Notes: generated by a model not told the origin, from the sequence alone. Numbered from the stretch's first letter, positions 7,783 to 16,843 are shown. The stretch is 41,005 nt of DNA from Sporosarcina ureae (GCF_029267015.1 NZ_JARIEA010000029.1:1-41005), one strand, 5' to 3'. Program-made: numbers and translations.

Positions 7783-9057
7783 TTACAATTTCCATTTAAA
7801 TCGAGCATAGCCTGCAAGCAACAAGAAATTGACCGCGGCACTAATGACCGTACCGTAGGCAATGGCCTGTGCGCCGATCTGATCGACGAATGCATAGATG
7901 ATCCCAATATTAATACCGAACACACTAATCAAACTAAAGATAATCGGCATAATGGAGTTGCCCTTTGCATAGTAGAAACGAGTGATGTAAGTATTGGCTG
8001 CCAAGAAGAACATCGACAGAGCAAATACTTTAAACACCGGCACCGTTAGAATGATGGATTTTTCATCGAAGCCGAATACTAACTGGATCAATGGCTCGGC
8101 AAAGATATAGCAGAACACGGTAGTAGGTACTAGCAGCACGACCATGTACAGCATACCTTTTTTGTAGAGCTTCTTAATCATATCCGTATCCCCTTCGCCT
8201 TCTTTCTTTGCGAGCATGGGATAAATAACCGTTGTAACAGCCGTCATGAGGATTGCTTGTGGGAAGCCTGTTAGTTTGGATGCATAGTTAATGGATGAAA
8301 TCGCACCTTCGCCTAGTCCACCTGCCGCAATCCGATGAATGACGAAATAAAACTGCAGTGATGCGCCGCCGAATAAAATAGGTAATGCCAGCCACCACAT
8401 TCTTTTAATATCCGTAGGCATGCCGAATGAAGGCTTCAGTGAAGACAAGTCTGCACGTTTGATTCCCCAGTAAAGGAACAACCCCATCAAAACCGCACTC
8501 ACCATCGCTCCTACACCGTACGATTCTGGCCCAAGCCATTTCGTCAATGCAAAACCTATACTGACGAACGTCGCGTTATATAATAAGATCGCTAAACTCG
8601 ATAACTGGAAGCGATCATTGATGTTCAATAACCCGCTCATCCAAGTGGACATGACCAGCACGATGGAAGACGGCATCATCCAGAGGAAGAGATTTCGTAC
8701 CAATGTATAGTCTTCTTCATTTAATTCTTTGAAGAACAGGTGCAAAATCGGATTCGTCAATGCGATAATAACTACCGTGACAAGCGTTGCGCTTAACACA
8801 ACCGTCGTAAACGCCTTGCGGACAAATAACGGCTTGTCCATCTTAGAGGAATGATAAACTGATATAAATGCAGTCGTCAATGCTCCACCTAGCACTAGAT
8901 AAATAAAGTTCGGAATAGTATAGGCTGTCGCAATGGCGTCCGCCACTGTAGACGTACCATACTGTCTGCCGATGACGACTTCTCGACCGAAGCCGAATAG
9001 TCTTGCCAAAATATTGATAATGGCAACCCCACCGATGATCTTAAATAATTTACTCAT
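7783..9057 (-). CDS. MurJ/MviN-family polysaccharide flippase (TuaB-like)
   Basis: Polytopic membrane protein of the MOP flippase superfamily, 424 residues, roughly 12 hydrophobic segments. The N-terminus (ILARLFGFGREVVIGRQYG, then ADAIATAYTIPNFIYLVLGG) is typical of MurJ/MviN. It is shorter than the usual 14-helix MurJ of about 500 residues. The family flips undecaprenyl-linked saccharides across the membrane. The ATG overlaps the stop of the upstream glycosyltransferase (ATGA), so the two are translationally coupled. That pairing, plus a polymerase-like gene at 21.8 kb, suggests export of a wall glycopolymer comparable to B. subtilis TuaB rather than lipid II, but a role as a MurJ paralogue remains possible. 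Confidence 0.85.
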   Translation of the reverse strand: MSKLFKIIGGVAIINILARLFGFGREVVIGRQYGTSTVADAIATAYTIPNFIYLVLGGALTTAFISVYHSSKMDKPLFVRKAFTTVVLSATLVTVVIIALTNPILHLFFKELNEEDYTLVRNLFLWMMPSSIVLVMSTWMSGLLNINDRFQLSSLAILLYNATFVSIGFALTKWLGPESYGVGAMVSAVLMGLFLYWGIKRADLSSLKPSFGMPTDIKRMWWLALPILFGGASLQFYFVIHRIAAGGLGEGAISSINYASKLTGFPQAILMTAVTTVIYPMLAKKEGEGDTDMIKKLYKKGMLYMVVLLVPTTVFCYIFAEPLIQLVFGFDEKSIILTVPVFKVFALSMFFLAANTYITRFYYAKGNSIMPIIFSLISVFGINIGIIYAFVDQIGAQAIAYGTVISAAVNFLLLAGYARFKWKL

Positions 9058-10151
9058 TTGTAAGGTCCCTTTCCATTCTGTTCATAGATATCGTTCAATC
9101 TCTTGACGATTACTTTTGAAGAATGTTGCTGAATCACTTGTTGCGTAACTTCATGCTGCTCTCTTGTCACTTCATTTGCAAGTGCTTCTTCGAGTCCAGC
9201 AGCTAAAGCTTGCGCATTACGCGGTTCAACGAGAGTTCCCACATCATCTTTCAATAAATAAGGAAGACCGCCCACATTTGTTGCGACGACTTTGGCTCCT
9301 GACGCAAGAGCTTCGAGTGCTACCAATCCAAAACCTTCGTGATAGGACGGTAGTACAAGGATATCTGCAGCTGACATCCATTTCGCCAGCTCAGTTTGAC
9401 TTACTGGTTTTTTAAAACGGATATCCGCATTATGGATAACTTTATTTTTCACTTCCGTCGCGAAGCGCTGGTCCTTTTGTGAACCTACTATATATAGAAG
9501 GAGATCATTCTTTGTTTCTTGCAATTTCTCAAATGCATCTATTAATTCCACAACACCCTTCGCTTCGATGACGTTCCCAACAAACAGTATTACACGTTCA
9601 TTCAACGGTACATCTAATAGAAGCCGAACTTCTTCCTGACCCATCGGTTTAAAGATACTCGTATCGACCCCCATGCTCATGACTTCCACTTTGTCTGGTG
9701 AAATGCCATAGTCATTGATCACATCACTTCGCAACTTCTCCCCTACTGTAATAACGGCTGAGGATTCTTGCAAAATACTTTTAGTGAAATTTGCGATTCT
9801 CGCACTCTTCTTAGCCATTTTATCCAAATCTCCACCGTGAACTGTGACAACATAAGGGATTTTACATAATTTCTTTGCAATTAATGAAACCATTCCAGTA
9901 GGAAATGCGTAATGTGCATGCGTGATGTTAATTGTATTTTTATGTTGTATTACATATAGAAGGGATCGCATTCCCCATGATAGATAGTTGATTATTTTTC
10001 CGATCTTTCCTTTACCCGGATCATGAATGGCGATGACTTGAACATCTACTCCATTACTTTTTAATTGCTCCACTTGGTTTTTAACAAAGATTCCATAGGT
10101 AGGATGCTCTGCGGAAGGATACATATTGCTGAATACTACTACTTTAGTCAC
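9054..10151 (-). CDS. GT4-family glycosyltransferase (TuaC-like)
   Basis: Cytoplasmic GT-B-fold glycosyltransferase, 365 residues. The N-terminal acceptor domain starts VVVFSNMYPS...HPTYGIFVKNQVEQL, the style of TuaC-type enzymes, and has THAHYAFPTG and TVHGGD. The C-terminal donor domain has ILFVGNVIEAKGV and the EX7E-type motif PSYHEGFGLVALEALASG that binds the nucleotide sugar. Donor and acceptor cannot be deduced. The start codon is GTG at 10151, with AAAGGATGAG as the ribosome site. The stop overlaps the flippase ATG by 4 nt, so the two form an operon with a -10-like TATAAT at 10212-10217 on the minus strand. Likely role: adding sugars to a lipid-linked secondary wall polymer. Confidence 0.88.
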   Translation of the reverse strand: MTKVVVFSNMYPSAEHPTYGIFVKNQVEQLKSNGVDVQVIAIHDPGKGKIGKIINYLSWGMRSLLYVIQHKNTINITHAHYAFPTGMVSLIAKKLCKIPYVVTVHGGDLDKMAKKSARIANFTKSILQESSAVITVGEKLRSDVINDYGISPDKVEVMSMGVDTSIFKPMGQEEVRLLLDVPLNERVILFVGNVIEAKGVVELIDAFEKLQETKNDLLLYIVGSQKDQRFATEVKNKVIHNADIRFKKPVSQTELAKWMSAADILVLPSYHEGFGLVALEALASGAKVVATNVGGLPYLLKDDVGTLVEPRNAQALAAGLEEALANEVTREQHEVTQQVIQQHSSKVIVKRLNDIYEQNGKGPYK

Positions 10152-10332
10152 TAATAACTCATCCTTTATTGCATACTGTCATATACAAGTTAGCTTTTTT
10201 ATATGTTGATGATTATACCACATACCGCGCTAATATATTGTTGCATTCACCATTAACTGATTATTTCATTTGTTTAGACCATTAAAATAACTCACTAGGC
10301 GTTTGTACTAACATTTCATTCATATGTCGGCA

Positions 10333-10360
10333 TGTAATTCTCTTGTAATATAAATGTAAT
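10333..10360 (+). promoter_or_regulatory. Triple WalR-type box upstream of the SLH endopeptidase gene
   Basis: Three identical TGTAAT hexamers at 10333-10338, 10344-10349 and 10355-10360 are separated by exactly 5 nt each (11-bp phasing). The established WalR (YycF) consensus in Bacillus and Staphylococcus is TGTWAH-N5-TGTWAH, so two overlapping perfect sites are present. A -10-like TATAAG lies at 10373-10378, so the third hexamer would sit close to the -35 region. The downstream gene is a cell-wall hydrolase, the classic WalR target class. Confidence 0.8.
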
Positions 10361-10443
10361 AAATAACACGTTTATAAGTGCTAATATATTCCTAGATTAC
10401 AAAGCGCAACAGTGATTGTGCGAAAGGGGAATTTGAGATCAGC

Positions 10444-11355
10444 ATGAAACGTCTATTAACTCTAGTTATGGCAAGTCTACTATTCTTTTCATTCGTGCCA
10501 GAATTTGCTTCCGCAAACTCACCAACATCATTAATTAATACCTCGAAAAAATATATGGGAACACCTTACCGATTAGGTGGGACAACTCCAACCGCTTTTG
10601 ATTGTTCAGGATTCACACAATACGTTTTCAATAAAGAAGGTCTTTCTATCCCAAGAACGACTGGCCAACAAATGGCTATTGGAACTTCCGTTTCCAAAAG
10701 CAATCTAGAAGTTGGAGATCTGGTATTCTTCAATACATCAGGTCGCGGTGTATCACACGTAGGAATCTACTCAGGTTCTAATAACTTTATCCACGCTTCT
10801 GTAAGTAAAGGCGTAATGGTATCATCACTGGACGACCCATACTACTGGAAAAGCCGTTACATCGGTGCTCGTCGTGTAGCAGACTTTAGTGATAATGTAA
10901 CTAAAGAAGAATCACAAGTTGCTGCTGCTGCACCCGTTAAAGAAATCGTTTATGCATCACGTGCAGAAGTAGCACAAGTATTGGCTGAGAAATTAGATCT
11001 CGACATGACAACAGCTAACGTCACATTCGATGACGTCGATGAATCCAATAAACATTATAAAGCAATTGCTGCAGTAGCTGAGGCGAAGATTTTCACAGGC
11101 GACGCAGGGAAGTTTAATCCGAATAAAGAATTGACTCGTGCTCAACTAGCAAAAGTTTTAGTCGAAGCATTTGAACTTAGACACTCTGCTATCGCGAACT
11201 TCTCTGATGTTCCGAACGGTCACTGGGCAACAGAATACATTAACATCTTATTCTACAATGAAATTACAACTGGTTATGGAGATGGAACGTTTGGTTTGAC
11301 AGATAAAGTATCAGTTGGACAACTACATAAATTCATCGACCGTATCAATAATTAA
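10444..11355 (+). CDS. Secreted NlpC/P60 endopeptidase with C-terminal SLH domains
   Basis: Exported wall hydrolase, 303 residues. Signal peptide 1-24 (ends FASA). The NlpC/P60 domain (about 26-145) has catalytic Cys54 in FDCSGF, His105 in VSHVGIY and His117 in FIHAS. After an Ala-rich linker, about 165-303 holds SLH repeats: one short unit (ASRAEVAQVLAEKL), a full unit (FDDVDESNKHYKAI...LTRAQLAKVLVEAF) and a last one (FSDVPNGHWATEYI...) ending in a degenerate VSVGQLHKFI. SLH domains bind pyruvylated secondary wall polymer, so this enzyme is probably held in the wall rather than released. It is divergent from the flippase operon and has its own promoter with WalR-type boxes. The ribosome site (AAAGGGG) is unusually far from the ATG, about 14 nt. 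Confidence 0.93.
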   Translation: MKRLLTLVMASLLFFSFVPEFASANSPTSLINTSKKYMGTPYRLGGTTPTAFDCSGFTQYVFNKEGLSIPRTTGQQMAIGTSVSKSNLEVGDLVFFNTSGRGVSHVGIYSGSNNFIHASVSKGVMVSSLDDPYYWKSRYIGARRVADFSDNVTKEESQVAAAAPVKEIVYASRAEVAQVLAEKLDLDMTTANVTFDDVDESNKHYKAIAAVAEAKIFTGDAGKFNPNKELTRAQLAKVLVEAFELRHSAIANFSDVPNGHWATEYINILFYNEITTGYGDGTFGLTDKVSVGQLHKFIDRINN

Positions 11356-11364
11356 CTCCCCCTA

Positions 11365-11396
11365 CCGAATGTTCTAACTAGAGCATTCGGTTTTCT
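11365..11396 (+). terminator. Terminator of the SLH endopeptidase gene
   Basis: CCGAATGTTCT pairs with AGAGCATTCGG across a 4-nt loop, followed by TTTTCT. Confidence 0.85.
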
Positions 11397-11571
11397 CTGA
11401 ATTCACATATATGCCCCCTACGTATTAACTATCCATGAGTAGTAATGAAGAATCATTCAAGAGATATTACTATTTTACGAACCATGACAAAAACATCTAG
11501 TAATCATTTTTCTTTACTGGTAAAATGAACCTATGAGTCTAGTAACAAATAATATATTCGAGGAGGATCTC

Positions 11572-13248
11572 ATGAAACAATTTAAATGGGCAACAGTTGG
11601 ACTGTTGCTGCTCACCATCTTAGCTCTCTCACCTCTCCAGTCATTGGCAAGCTTTAAGTTTTCCGACGTCCCCACTAACAGTGAATATTTCAAAGAAGTT
11701 CATTACATAGCGGAAAAAGGTATTATTAATCAAACTCCTAAATTTAATCCGCAAGACAATTTACGACGTTCACATGTTGCCAAAATGCTTGTCATCGCAA
11801 CTGGAACACAAGATACACAGTTGAAAAATATGGAGGTCAATGGTTTGAAGCCTTCTAGTGAACAATACAAGTTTGCTAATATCGCGCTTCAAAAAGGATT
11901 CTTCCCTAATACTGACGCAAATAACTTTAAACCGAACGAAGAAATTAAACGCGATGAGATGGCCTATGCTATGTCTGTAGCGTTCAATTTATCCGAAAAA
12001 GTCACGAGCCAAAAACCTTTGGGCATGGATGACGTAAAAAGCCACAAATACGCTGATCGTATCAACGGTTTGTATTATGCAGGTATTACACAAGGCGACA
12101 ACAAGAAGTTCTTGCCAAACAATAAGTTAACACGTAAGCAATTTGCATTATTCGTTGCACGCGCAATGGACAAGCAATTTGCATTGACTGTTAAAACTCC
12201 TGACCAGCAATCTAGCGTAAAGTATGTACGCGTAGCAACTGGTGATGATACAGATCCACTGAACGTGCGCAGTGCACCTTCCGAGTCTTCTGCTATTATC
12301 CACGTGTTGCCTAACGGTACATTGGTAGAAGTAATTGGCAGTACAACTACATGGCTGAAAGTAAATATTAACGGAGTAGAAGGATATATTCATGAATATT
12401 TCACGACTACTAATATAAATGATGCGACACCAAATAAACCGACTCCAACACCACCTGTCACAACACCAAAACCGACTCCAACGCCTGTTGCGAAAACAAT
12501 GGGTAAAGTAACGGTAAATAATTTAAATATGCGTTCTGCAGGTAATTCCAGTGCACCAACTGTTGGTAAGCTACAAGCCGGTCAGAAAGTAGAAGTCCTG
12601 TCTACGTCTGGTTACTGGGCAAAGATCCGCACAGGCAGTACAACAGGTTATGTACACAAGACGTATTTGAAGTTATTGAATCAAACAGGTAACCCACTGA
12701 AAGACCGCATCATCGTTGTTGATGCAGGGCACGGCGGACATGACCCAGGTACTAGCAAGAATGGTCAGACAGAAAAGGCTATCACTTTGAATGTATCCAA
12801 GAAAGTGGAAGCTAAGTTAAAGAATGCGGGAGCCAAAGTATTGATGACGCGTTCGAATGATACGTATTATTCATTGCAAGCACGTACAGATTTCGCTAAG
12901 AAGAATTATGCAGAAGCTTTCGTCGCGATTCATGTGAACTCTGCTGGCTTTGCAGCAAAAGGAACAGAAGTTTTCTATGATTCTTCTTCCAACATAAACG
13001 CAACAGAAAGCCGTGATTTGGCTTCATTCATTCAGCGTAATATTGTGCAAAAAGCCAATATGTCTGATCGCGGCGTGAAGAATAAAGGTTTTTATGTAAT
13101 CAAGAATAATAACGTAGCAGCTGTGCTTGTAGAGTTAGGCTTTATTACAAACTCTCAGGACTATGCGAAGTTGACTAGCGAGCAGTATTTGAATATTTAT
13201 GCTGATGCCATCTACACAGGTTTATACCAGTATTACAGCAAACAATAA
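11572..13248 (+). CDS. SLH-anchored N-acetylmuramoyl-L-alanine amidase with two SH3b domains
   Basis: Exported amidase that cuts between N-acetylmuramic acid and L-alanine. From ATG 11572 the product has 558 residues; AGGAGGATCT just upstream fixes this start over an in-frame ATG 39 nt earlier. Layout: signal peptide 1-27; three SLH units (about 28-190, opening FKFSDVPTNSEYF); bacterial SH3 domain 1 (about 215-280, LNVRSAPSES); a Pro/Thr linker; SH3 domain 2 (about 305-368, LNMRSAGNSS); and an Amidase_3 domain (about 377-555). Predicted zinc ligands are His387 (DAGHGG), Glu401 (GQTEK) and His454 (AIHVNS), with catalytic Glu521 (VELGF). No WalR box was found upstream. Confidence 0.95.
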   Translation: MKQFKWATVGLLLLTILALSPLQSLASFKFSDVPTNSEYFKEVHYIAEKGIINQTPKFNPQDNLRRSHVAKMLVIATGTQDTQLKNMEVNGLKPSSEQYKFANIALQKGFFPNTDANNFKPNEEIKRDEMAYAMSVAFNLSEKVTSQKPLGMDDVKSHKYADRINGLYYAGITQGDNKKFLPNNKLTRKQFALFVARAMDKQFALTVKTPDQQSSVKYVRVATGDDTDPLNVRSAPSESSAIIHVLPNGTLVEVIGSTTTWLKVNINGVEGYIHEYFTTTNINDATPNKPTPTPPVTTPKPTPTPVAKTMGKVTVNNLNMRSAGNSSAPTVGKLQAGQKVEVLSTSGYWAKIRTGSTTGYVHKTYLKLLNQTGNPLKDRIIVVDAGHGGHDPGTSKNGQTEKAITLNVSKKVEAKLKNAGAKVLMTRSNDTYYSLQARTDFAKKNYAEAFVAIHVNSAGFAAKGTEVFYDSSSNINATESRDLASFIQRNIVQKANMSDRGVKNKGFYVIKNNNVAAVLVELGFITNSQDYAKLTSEQYLNIYADAIYTGLYQYYSKQ

Positions 13249-13257
13249 TGTCTCTCC

Positions 13258-13286
13258 CCTCCTAGATATGTTCTAGGAGGTTTTTT
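13258..13286 (+). terminator. Terminator of the amidase gene
   Basis: CCTCCTAGA pairs with TCTAGGAGG across a 5-nt loop, followed by TTTTTT; about 10 nt after the stop. Confidence 0.9.
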
Positions 13287-13424
13287 ATGGAATGAATGCC
13301 GGTTGTGTGGTCATTTTTTAGTTTGCGGTTTTCATGAAACTAGTAAACTGAGAAAGTGCATATAGTATCCGACTTAGAAGTGCGGTTGGTGGAACGACTA
13401 TGCGGTTGCGCGACTTTGTTAATT

Positions 13425-13930
13425 TCTGTTGGGGACGTTGCTCGACGCGTGGTTAGGCACTCAAGTTAGTGAGTGTCTGCTTTCTGGACTCGCGCAGGCA
13501 CGTGGGGGATTGCCTACAGCCCTGAGCCAGCTGGCGGTGGTGCTGCCAGTTGTCTCAGGGCCACGGCCTACCCCGCAGTTGTGCCTGCGCTACTGAGTGG
13601 TGTTTATTTCGGTTAGGGTTCTAATAGGTAAAAGATCAGTGACATCGTGATATCTATTATGTATTTCTTGCGAAGGTAGTGTAGGAACTGCCCTACACAC
13701 GATCTAACGAAGGCGCCTGCTGTGGTAGGCGTAGCGCTGAGACAAAGACAGGCGAACTTCCTGTCTATGGCTCAGCGCGAAAGCCATCCACCAGCGCCGA
13801 AGTGAGGACAATGAACTCTCCACTTACATAGGCAGCTAAACCACAACCTCCTGCTCAAACAGGAAACAGAAAATGCACGTGCAAGAATTACAACCCACTG
13901 CCGCTTCTTACGCACTCTTAACAGAAACGT
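13425..13930. repeat. Composite hairpin repeat, copy 2 (complete)
   Basis: Left arm stems: CACTC/GAGTG outermost, GCGCAGGCAC (13492-13501)/GTGCCTGCGC (13581-13590), GGGG (13504-13507)/CCCC (13571-13574), CCCTGAG (13520-13526)/CTCAGGG (13554-13560), apical CTGGC (13531-13535)/GCCAG (13545-13549). Right arm stems: GGCGC (13712-13716)/GCGCC (13794-13798), TGGTAGGC (13723-13730)/GCCATCCA (13783-13790), GCGCTGAG (13734-13741)/CTCAGCGC (13771-13778), AGACAGG (13746-13752)/CCTGTCT (13760-13766). Spacing between paired arms in the left arm equals copy 1. It fills most of the 810-bp gap between the amidase and aminotransferase genes; 13287-13424 and 13931-14013 show no other feature. Confidence 0.88.
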
Positions 13931-14013
13931 AATGCGACAGCACTTCAACAACGAGTAAAAACAACTACCCGAACCACCCTACACACTTCCTGTCTCCCCT
14001 ACTTACTAAGACA

Positions 14014-14052
14014 AAAAAAGACCGTTATAAGAAGCAAACCTCTCATAACGGA
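14014..14052 (-). terminator. Terminator of the class V aminotransferase gene
   Basis: CCGTTATAAG (14023-14032) pairs with CTCATAACGG (14043-14052), allowing one G-T pair. On the minus strand it is followed by a run of seven T (A run at 14014-14020). Confidence 0.85.
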
Positions 14053-14060
14053 TCATTATA

Positions 14061-15233
14061 TTATACAGTCAGCTGACTAATCTCTTTGGCGAAAACTTCT
14101 TGCGCTTTAGAAATATCCACTTCACGTCCCATTTCGCTCAGCGTCTCACCTATTTGCATAACAGCTTTCTCCAACATATCCGCCGTAGTATTCCCCATAT
14201 GTCCGATACGGAATGCCTTCCCTGCTAAGTGAGCGAGTGAGCCGGATAGAACCGTCCCTTTCTCCGCCATTGCCGCACGGAACTTCGCGTCATCGATACC
14301 TTCAGGATACAAAATGCAGCTCAGCGTTGGTGCCGCTACTTCTTCTGAAGCGATTGCATTCATTCCGTAGACTGCTAGACTCTGTCGTACAGCGCGCCCG
14401 AACGCTTTATGTCGGGCAATGCGTGCATCTATTCCCTCTTCCAATACGATACGCAAACCTTCTTCTAGCGCATAGATTAAGTTGACTGCAGGCGTTGCGA
14501 AATATTTCGATGGATCGTGCATGACAGGTAGCCAATTATAAATATCGCAGTAGTATGCTTGCACACGTTTCATAGCGGCGCGTGCATCCAAAGCTTTTTG
14601 ATTAAATGCGACCAATGCAATGCCGGGTGGCACACCAATAGCTTTCTGCGATCCAGTCAATACGATATCAATCGTGTTACCTGCTCCGCCATATTCTTTA
14701 CTCATATCTTCGTCCATCGCAGTCGTTGCACAAACACCATCTACAATGACAAGAGCGTCGTGCTTCTTAATCACAGGTACAACGGATTCCAAATCAATCT
14801 TCACGCCTGTTGAAGTGTCCGCGTGTGTCAAAGTAACAGCTTTATAGTTGCCTTCAGATAACTTTTTGTCGATCTCTTCAGGAGATACTTGCTGCCCCCA
14901 TTCAGATTGTAATACATCGACTTGAATTCCAAACGCTTGTCCCAGTTTGATGAAACGATCTCCAAAGTATCCTTGGCTCACGACGAGAAGTTTTTCACCT
15001 TCTGCCACCGTATTGACAATCGCCATTTCCATTCCGATCGTTCCAGAACCGGCAACTACGAATACTTCTCCGTCTGTGTTGAATATCTCTCTTGTCTGAT
15101 CAATAGTATGTTTATAGATTTTCACGAAACGCGGATCCGTATGTGACCACGTTTCACTTGCCATCGCATCATAAATAGAATCTACTACCGGAGTCGGTCC
15201 AGGAATTAACAACATTTCTTTATTTCTCATCAT
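14061..15233 (-). CDS. Class V aminotransferase (alanine-glyoxylate / serine-pyruvate type)
   Basis: Pyridoxal-phosphate enzyme, 390 residues, fold type I. Motifs: LLIPGPTPV at the N-terminus, AGSGTIGMEM (cofactor phosphate loop), VDGVCAT with the cofactor Asp, and the Schiff-base Lys197 in TGSQKAIGVPPG. These match alanine-glyoxylate/serine-pyruvate aminotransferases, which make glycine from glyoxylate. The start is ATG 15233 with GAGGAGGA 7 nt before it; an upstream in-frame ATG (15296) lies in the promoter. It is the next gene after isocitrate lyase on the same strand but has its own promoter and terminator. The neighbourhood supports glyoxylate as substrate; phosphoserine or purine-catabolism relatives cannot be fully excluded. 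Confidence 0.9.
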   Translation of the reverse strand: MMRNKEMLLIPGPTPVVDSIYDAMASETWSHTDPRFVKIYKHTIDQTREIFNTDGEVFVVAGSGTIGMEMAIVNTVAEGEKLLVVSQGYFGDRFIKLGQAFGIQVDVLQSEWGQQVSPEEIDKKLSEGNYKAVTLTHADTSTGVKIDLESVVPVIKKHDALVIVDGVCATTAMDEDMSKEYGGAGNTIDIVLTGSQKAIGVPPGIALVAFNQKALDARAAMKRVQAYYCDIYNWLPVMHDPSKYFATPAVNLIYALEEGLRIVLEEGIDARIARHKAFGRAVRQSLAVYGMNAIASEEVAAPTLSCILYPEGIDDAKFRAAMAEKGTVLSGSLAHLAGKAFRIGHMGNTTADMLEKAVMQIGETLSEMGREVDISKAQEVFAKEISQLTV

Positions 15234-15269
15234 ATTATTCCTCCTCTTAATGAAGTACGTCGCCTTAAT

Positions 15270-15297
15270 ACTATACAAACTATCTAAATTTTTCAAA
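15270..15297 (-). promoter_or_regulatory. Probable promoter of the aminotransferase gene
   Basis: On the minus strand, TTTGAA (15297-15292) and TATAGT (15275-15270) are 16 nt apart, between the aceA terminator and the aminotransferase ribosome site. Confidence 0.5.
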
Positions 15298-15302
15298 CAA
15301 AA

Positions 15303-15336
15303 GAAAAAGAGGGAATTGGATATACACCCAATTCCC
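15303..15336 (-). terminator. Terminator of aceA
   Basis: GGGAATTGG (15311-15319) pairs with CCAATTCCC (15328-15336); on the minus strand a T-rich stretch (CTCTTTTTCTTTTG) follows. It lies about 120 nt beyond the aceA stop. Confidence 0.82.
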
Positions 15337-15455
15337 TCCCACCTTTCACTTCATCTACTGGAAGATGTTGTGACCCCGTTATCATATTAATACCCCTTTG
15401 CTTCAACGAATGAGACTTTCTCCCAAAAGTCACATTCGGTAAACCATTCGTACAA

Positions 15456-16736
15456 TTAGAACTGTGCTGTTTCAGTTGAACCAGACATAGCAGTTGTTGA
15501 AGATTGGCCTTCAGAGATAACCTGTGTAACTTCGTCAAAGTAACCTGTTCCAACTTCACGTTGGTGACGAGTAGCAGTATATCCTTTTGCTTCGTTTTCA
15601 AACTCAGCTTGCTGAAGCTCTGAGTAAGCAGCCATTCCGCGAGTTTTGTAACCGTGAGCCAATTCGAACATGCTGTGGTTTAGTGAGTGGAAACCAGCAA
15701 GTGTTACGAACTGGAACTTGTAACCCATCTTACCAAGTTCAACCTGGTACTTCGCGATTGTTTCTTGATCAAGATTCGCTTTCCAGTTGAATGATGGTGA
15801 ACAGTTATACGCAAGCATTTTTTCAGGGAATTTCGCGTGAATTGCATCAGCGAATTCTTGAGCTTCTTCAAGTGATGGGTGAGAAGTTTCACACCAAACT
15901 AGGTCAGCGTATTCAGCATAAGCAAGTCCGCGTGCGATTGCTTGTTTGATACCTGGAGTAGTTTTGAAGAATCCTTCGTTCGTGCGCTCTCCAGTGATGA
16001 ATGGAGCGTCGATTGGATCGATGTCGCTAGTTACCATGTCAGCAGCGTCAGCGTCAGTACGAGCGATGATTACTGTATCAACACCAAGTACGTCAGCAGC
16101 TAGACGTGCAGCTGTTAGGTTACGAACTGCGTTTTGAGTTGGTAGAAGTACTTTACCACCCAAGTGTCCACATTTCTTTTCTGATGCTAATTGGTCTTCC
16201 AAGTGAACACCAGCAGCTCCAGCTTCGATCATGCCTTTCATCAATTCAAAGACGTTCAATGGACCACCGAAACCTGCTTCCATGTCAGCAACGATTGGAG
16301 CGAACCAGTTAAATCCGTCTTCACGGCCTTCTGCATGGTCGATCTGGTCAGCACGTTGAAGTGCTTGGTTGATGCGCTTAACAACTGCAGGTACAGAGTT
16401 TGCTGGATATAAACTTTGGTCAGGATACATTTGTCCTGCAAGGTTTGCATCAGCAGCAACTTGCCATCCGCTTAGGTAGATTGCTTGTAGACCAGCTTTT
16501 ACTTGTTGAACTGCTTGGTTACCCGTTAGTGCACCTAGTGCATTAATGAAATCTTCTTCATGAAGAGATTCCCAAAGGCGAGCAGCACCCTTTTCAGCTA
16601 GTGTATTTTGAATTAGAAGTGAACCTCTTAGTTTAACTACATCCTCAGCAGAGTAGTTACGTTTGATTCCTTTCCAACGGCTATCCTCGGCCCAGCTTTT
16701 CTCTAATTGTGCAATTTGTTCTTGTCTAGTTGACAT
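15456..16736 (-). CDS. aceA: Isocitrate lyase
   Basis: Splits isocitrate into succinate and glyoxylate, first step of the glyoxylate shunt, in the cytoplasm. At 426 residues it has the usual bacterial length. The signature KKCGHLGGK contains catalytic Cys189; metal/substrate residues are in [10 protein letters not shown] and in VHLEDQ; the C-terminal half has NCSPSFNW and the [12 protein letters not shown] segment. GGAAGGTG precedes the ATG. No malate synthase (aceB/glcB) is adjacent, so glyoxylate may go to glycine through the downstream aminotransferase or to malate via an unlinked gene. A divergent LytTR regulator gene shares the upstream region. Confidence 0.96.
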   Translation of the reverse strand: MSTRQEQIAQLEKSWAEDSRWKGIKRNYSAEDVVKLRGSLLIQNTLAEKGAARLWESLHEEDFINALGALTGNQAVQQVKAGLQAIYLSGWQVAADANLAGQMYPDQSLYPANSVPAVVKRINQALQRADQIDHAEGREDGFNWFAPIVADMEAGFGGPLNVFELMKGMIEAGAAGVHLEDQLASEKKCGHLGGKVLLPTQNAVRNLTAARLAADVLGVDTVIIARTDADAADMVTSDIDPIDAPFITGERTNEGFFKTTPGIKQAIARGLAYAEYADLVWCETSHPSLEEAQEFADAIHAKFPEKMLAYNCSPSFNWKANLDQETIAKYQVELGKMGYKFQFVTLAGFHSLNHSMFELAHGYKTRGMAAYSELQQAEFENEAKGYTATRHQREVGTGYFDEVTQVISEGQSSTTAMSGSTETAQF

Positions 16737-16814
16737 TATAACTTCACACCTTCCAGGTTTTTCGACTGGTAACTGTTACAGTCTGTTTCATAACAGCTTC
16801 CTTCGTTAGTTATT

Positions 16815-16843
16815 ACTATATAACAGTGCGTCGGAATTGTCAG
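16815..16843 (-). promoter_or_regulatory. Promoter of aceA
   Basis: On the minus strand, CTGACA (16843-16838), a 17-nt spacer and TATAGT (16820-16815). The leader of about 70 nt contains the inverted repeat CTGTTatgAAACAG followed by CTGTAACAG, a possible operator; no good catabolite-response (cre) consensus was found. Confidence 0.65.

Noticed and set aside
15293..15601. 102-codon minus-strand frame between aceA and the aminotransferase gene
   Set aside because: It overlaps the aceA 3' end in another frame and runs through its terminator.
16740..16843. Catabolite-response (cre) site at aceA
   Set aside because: No stretch comes close to the cre consensus; only short CTGTT/AACAG repeats are present.
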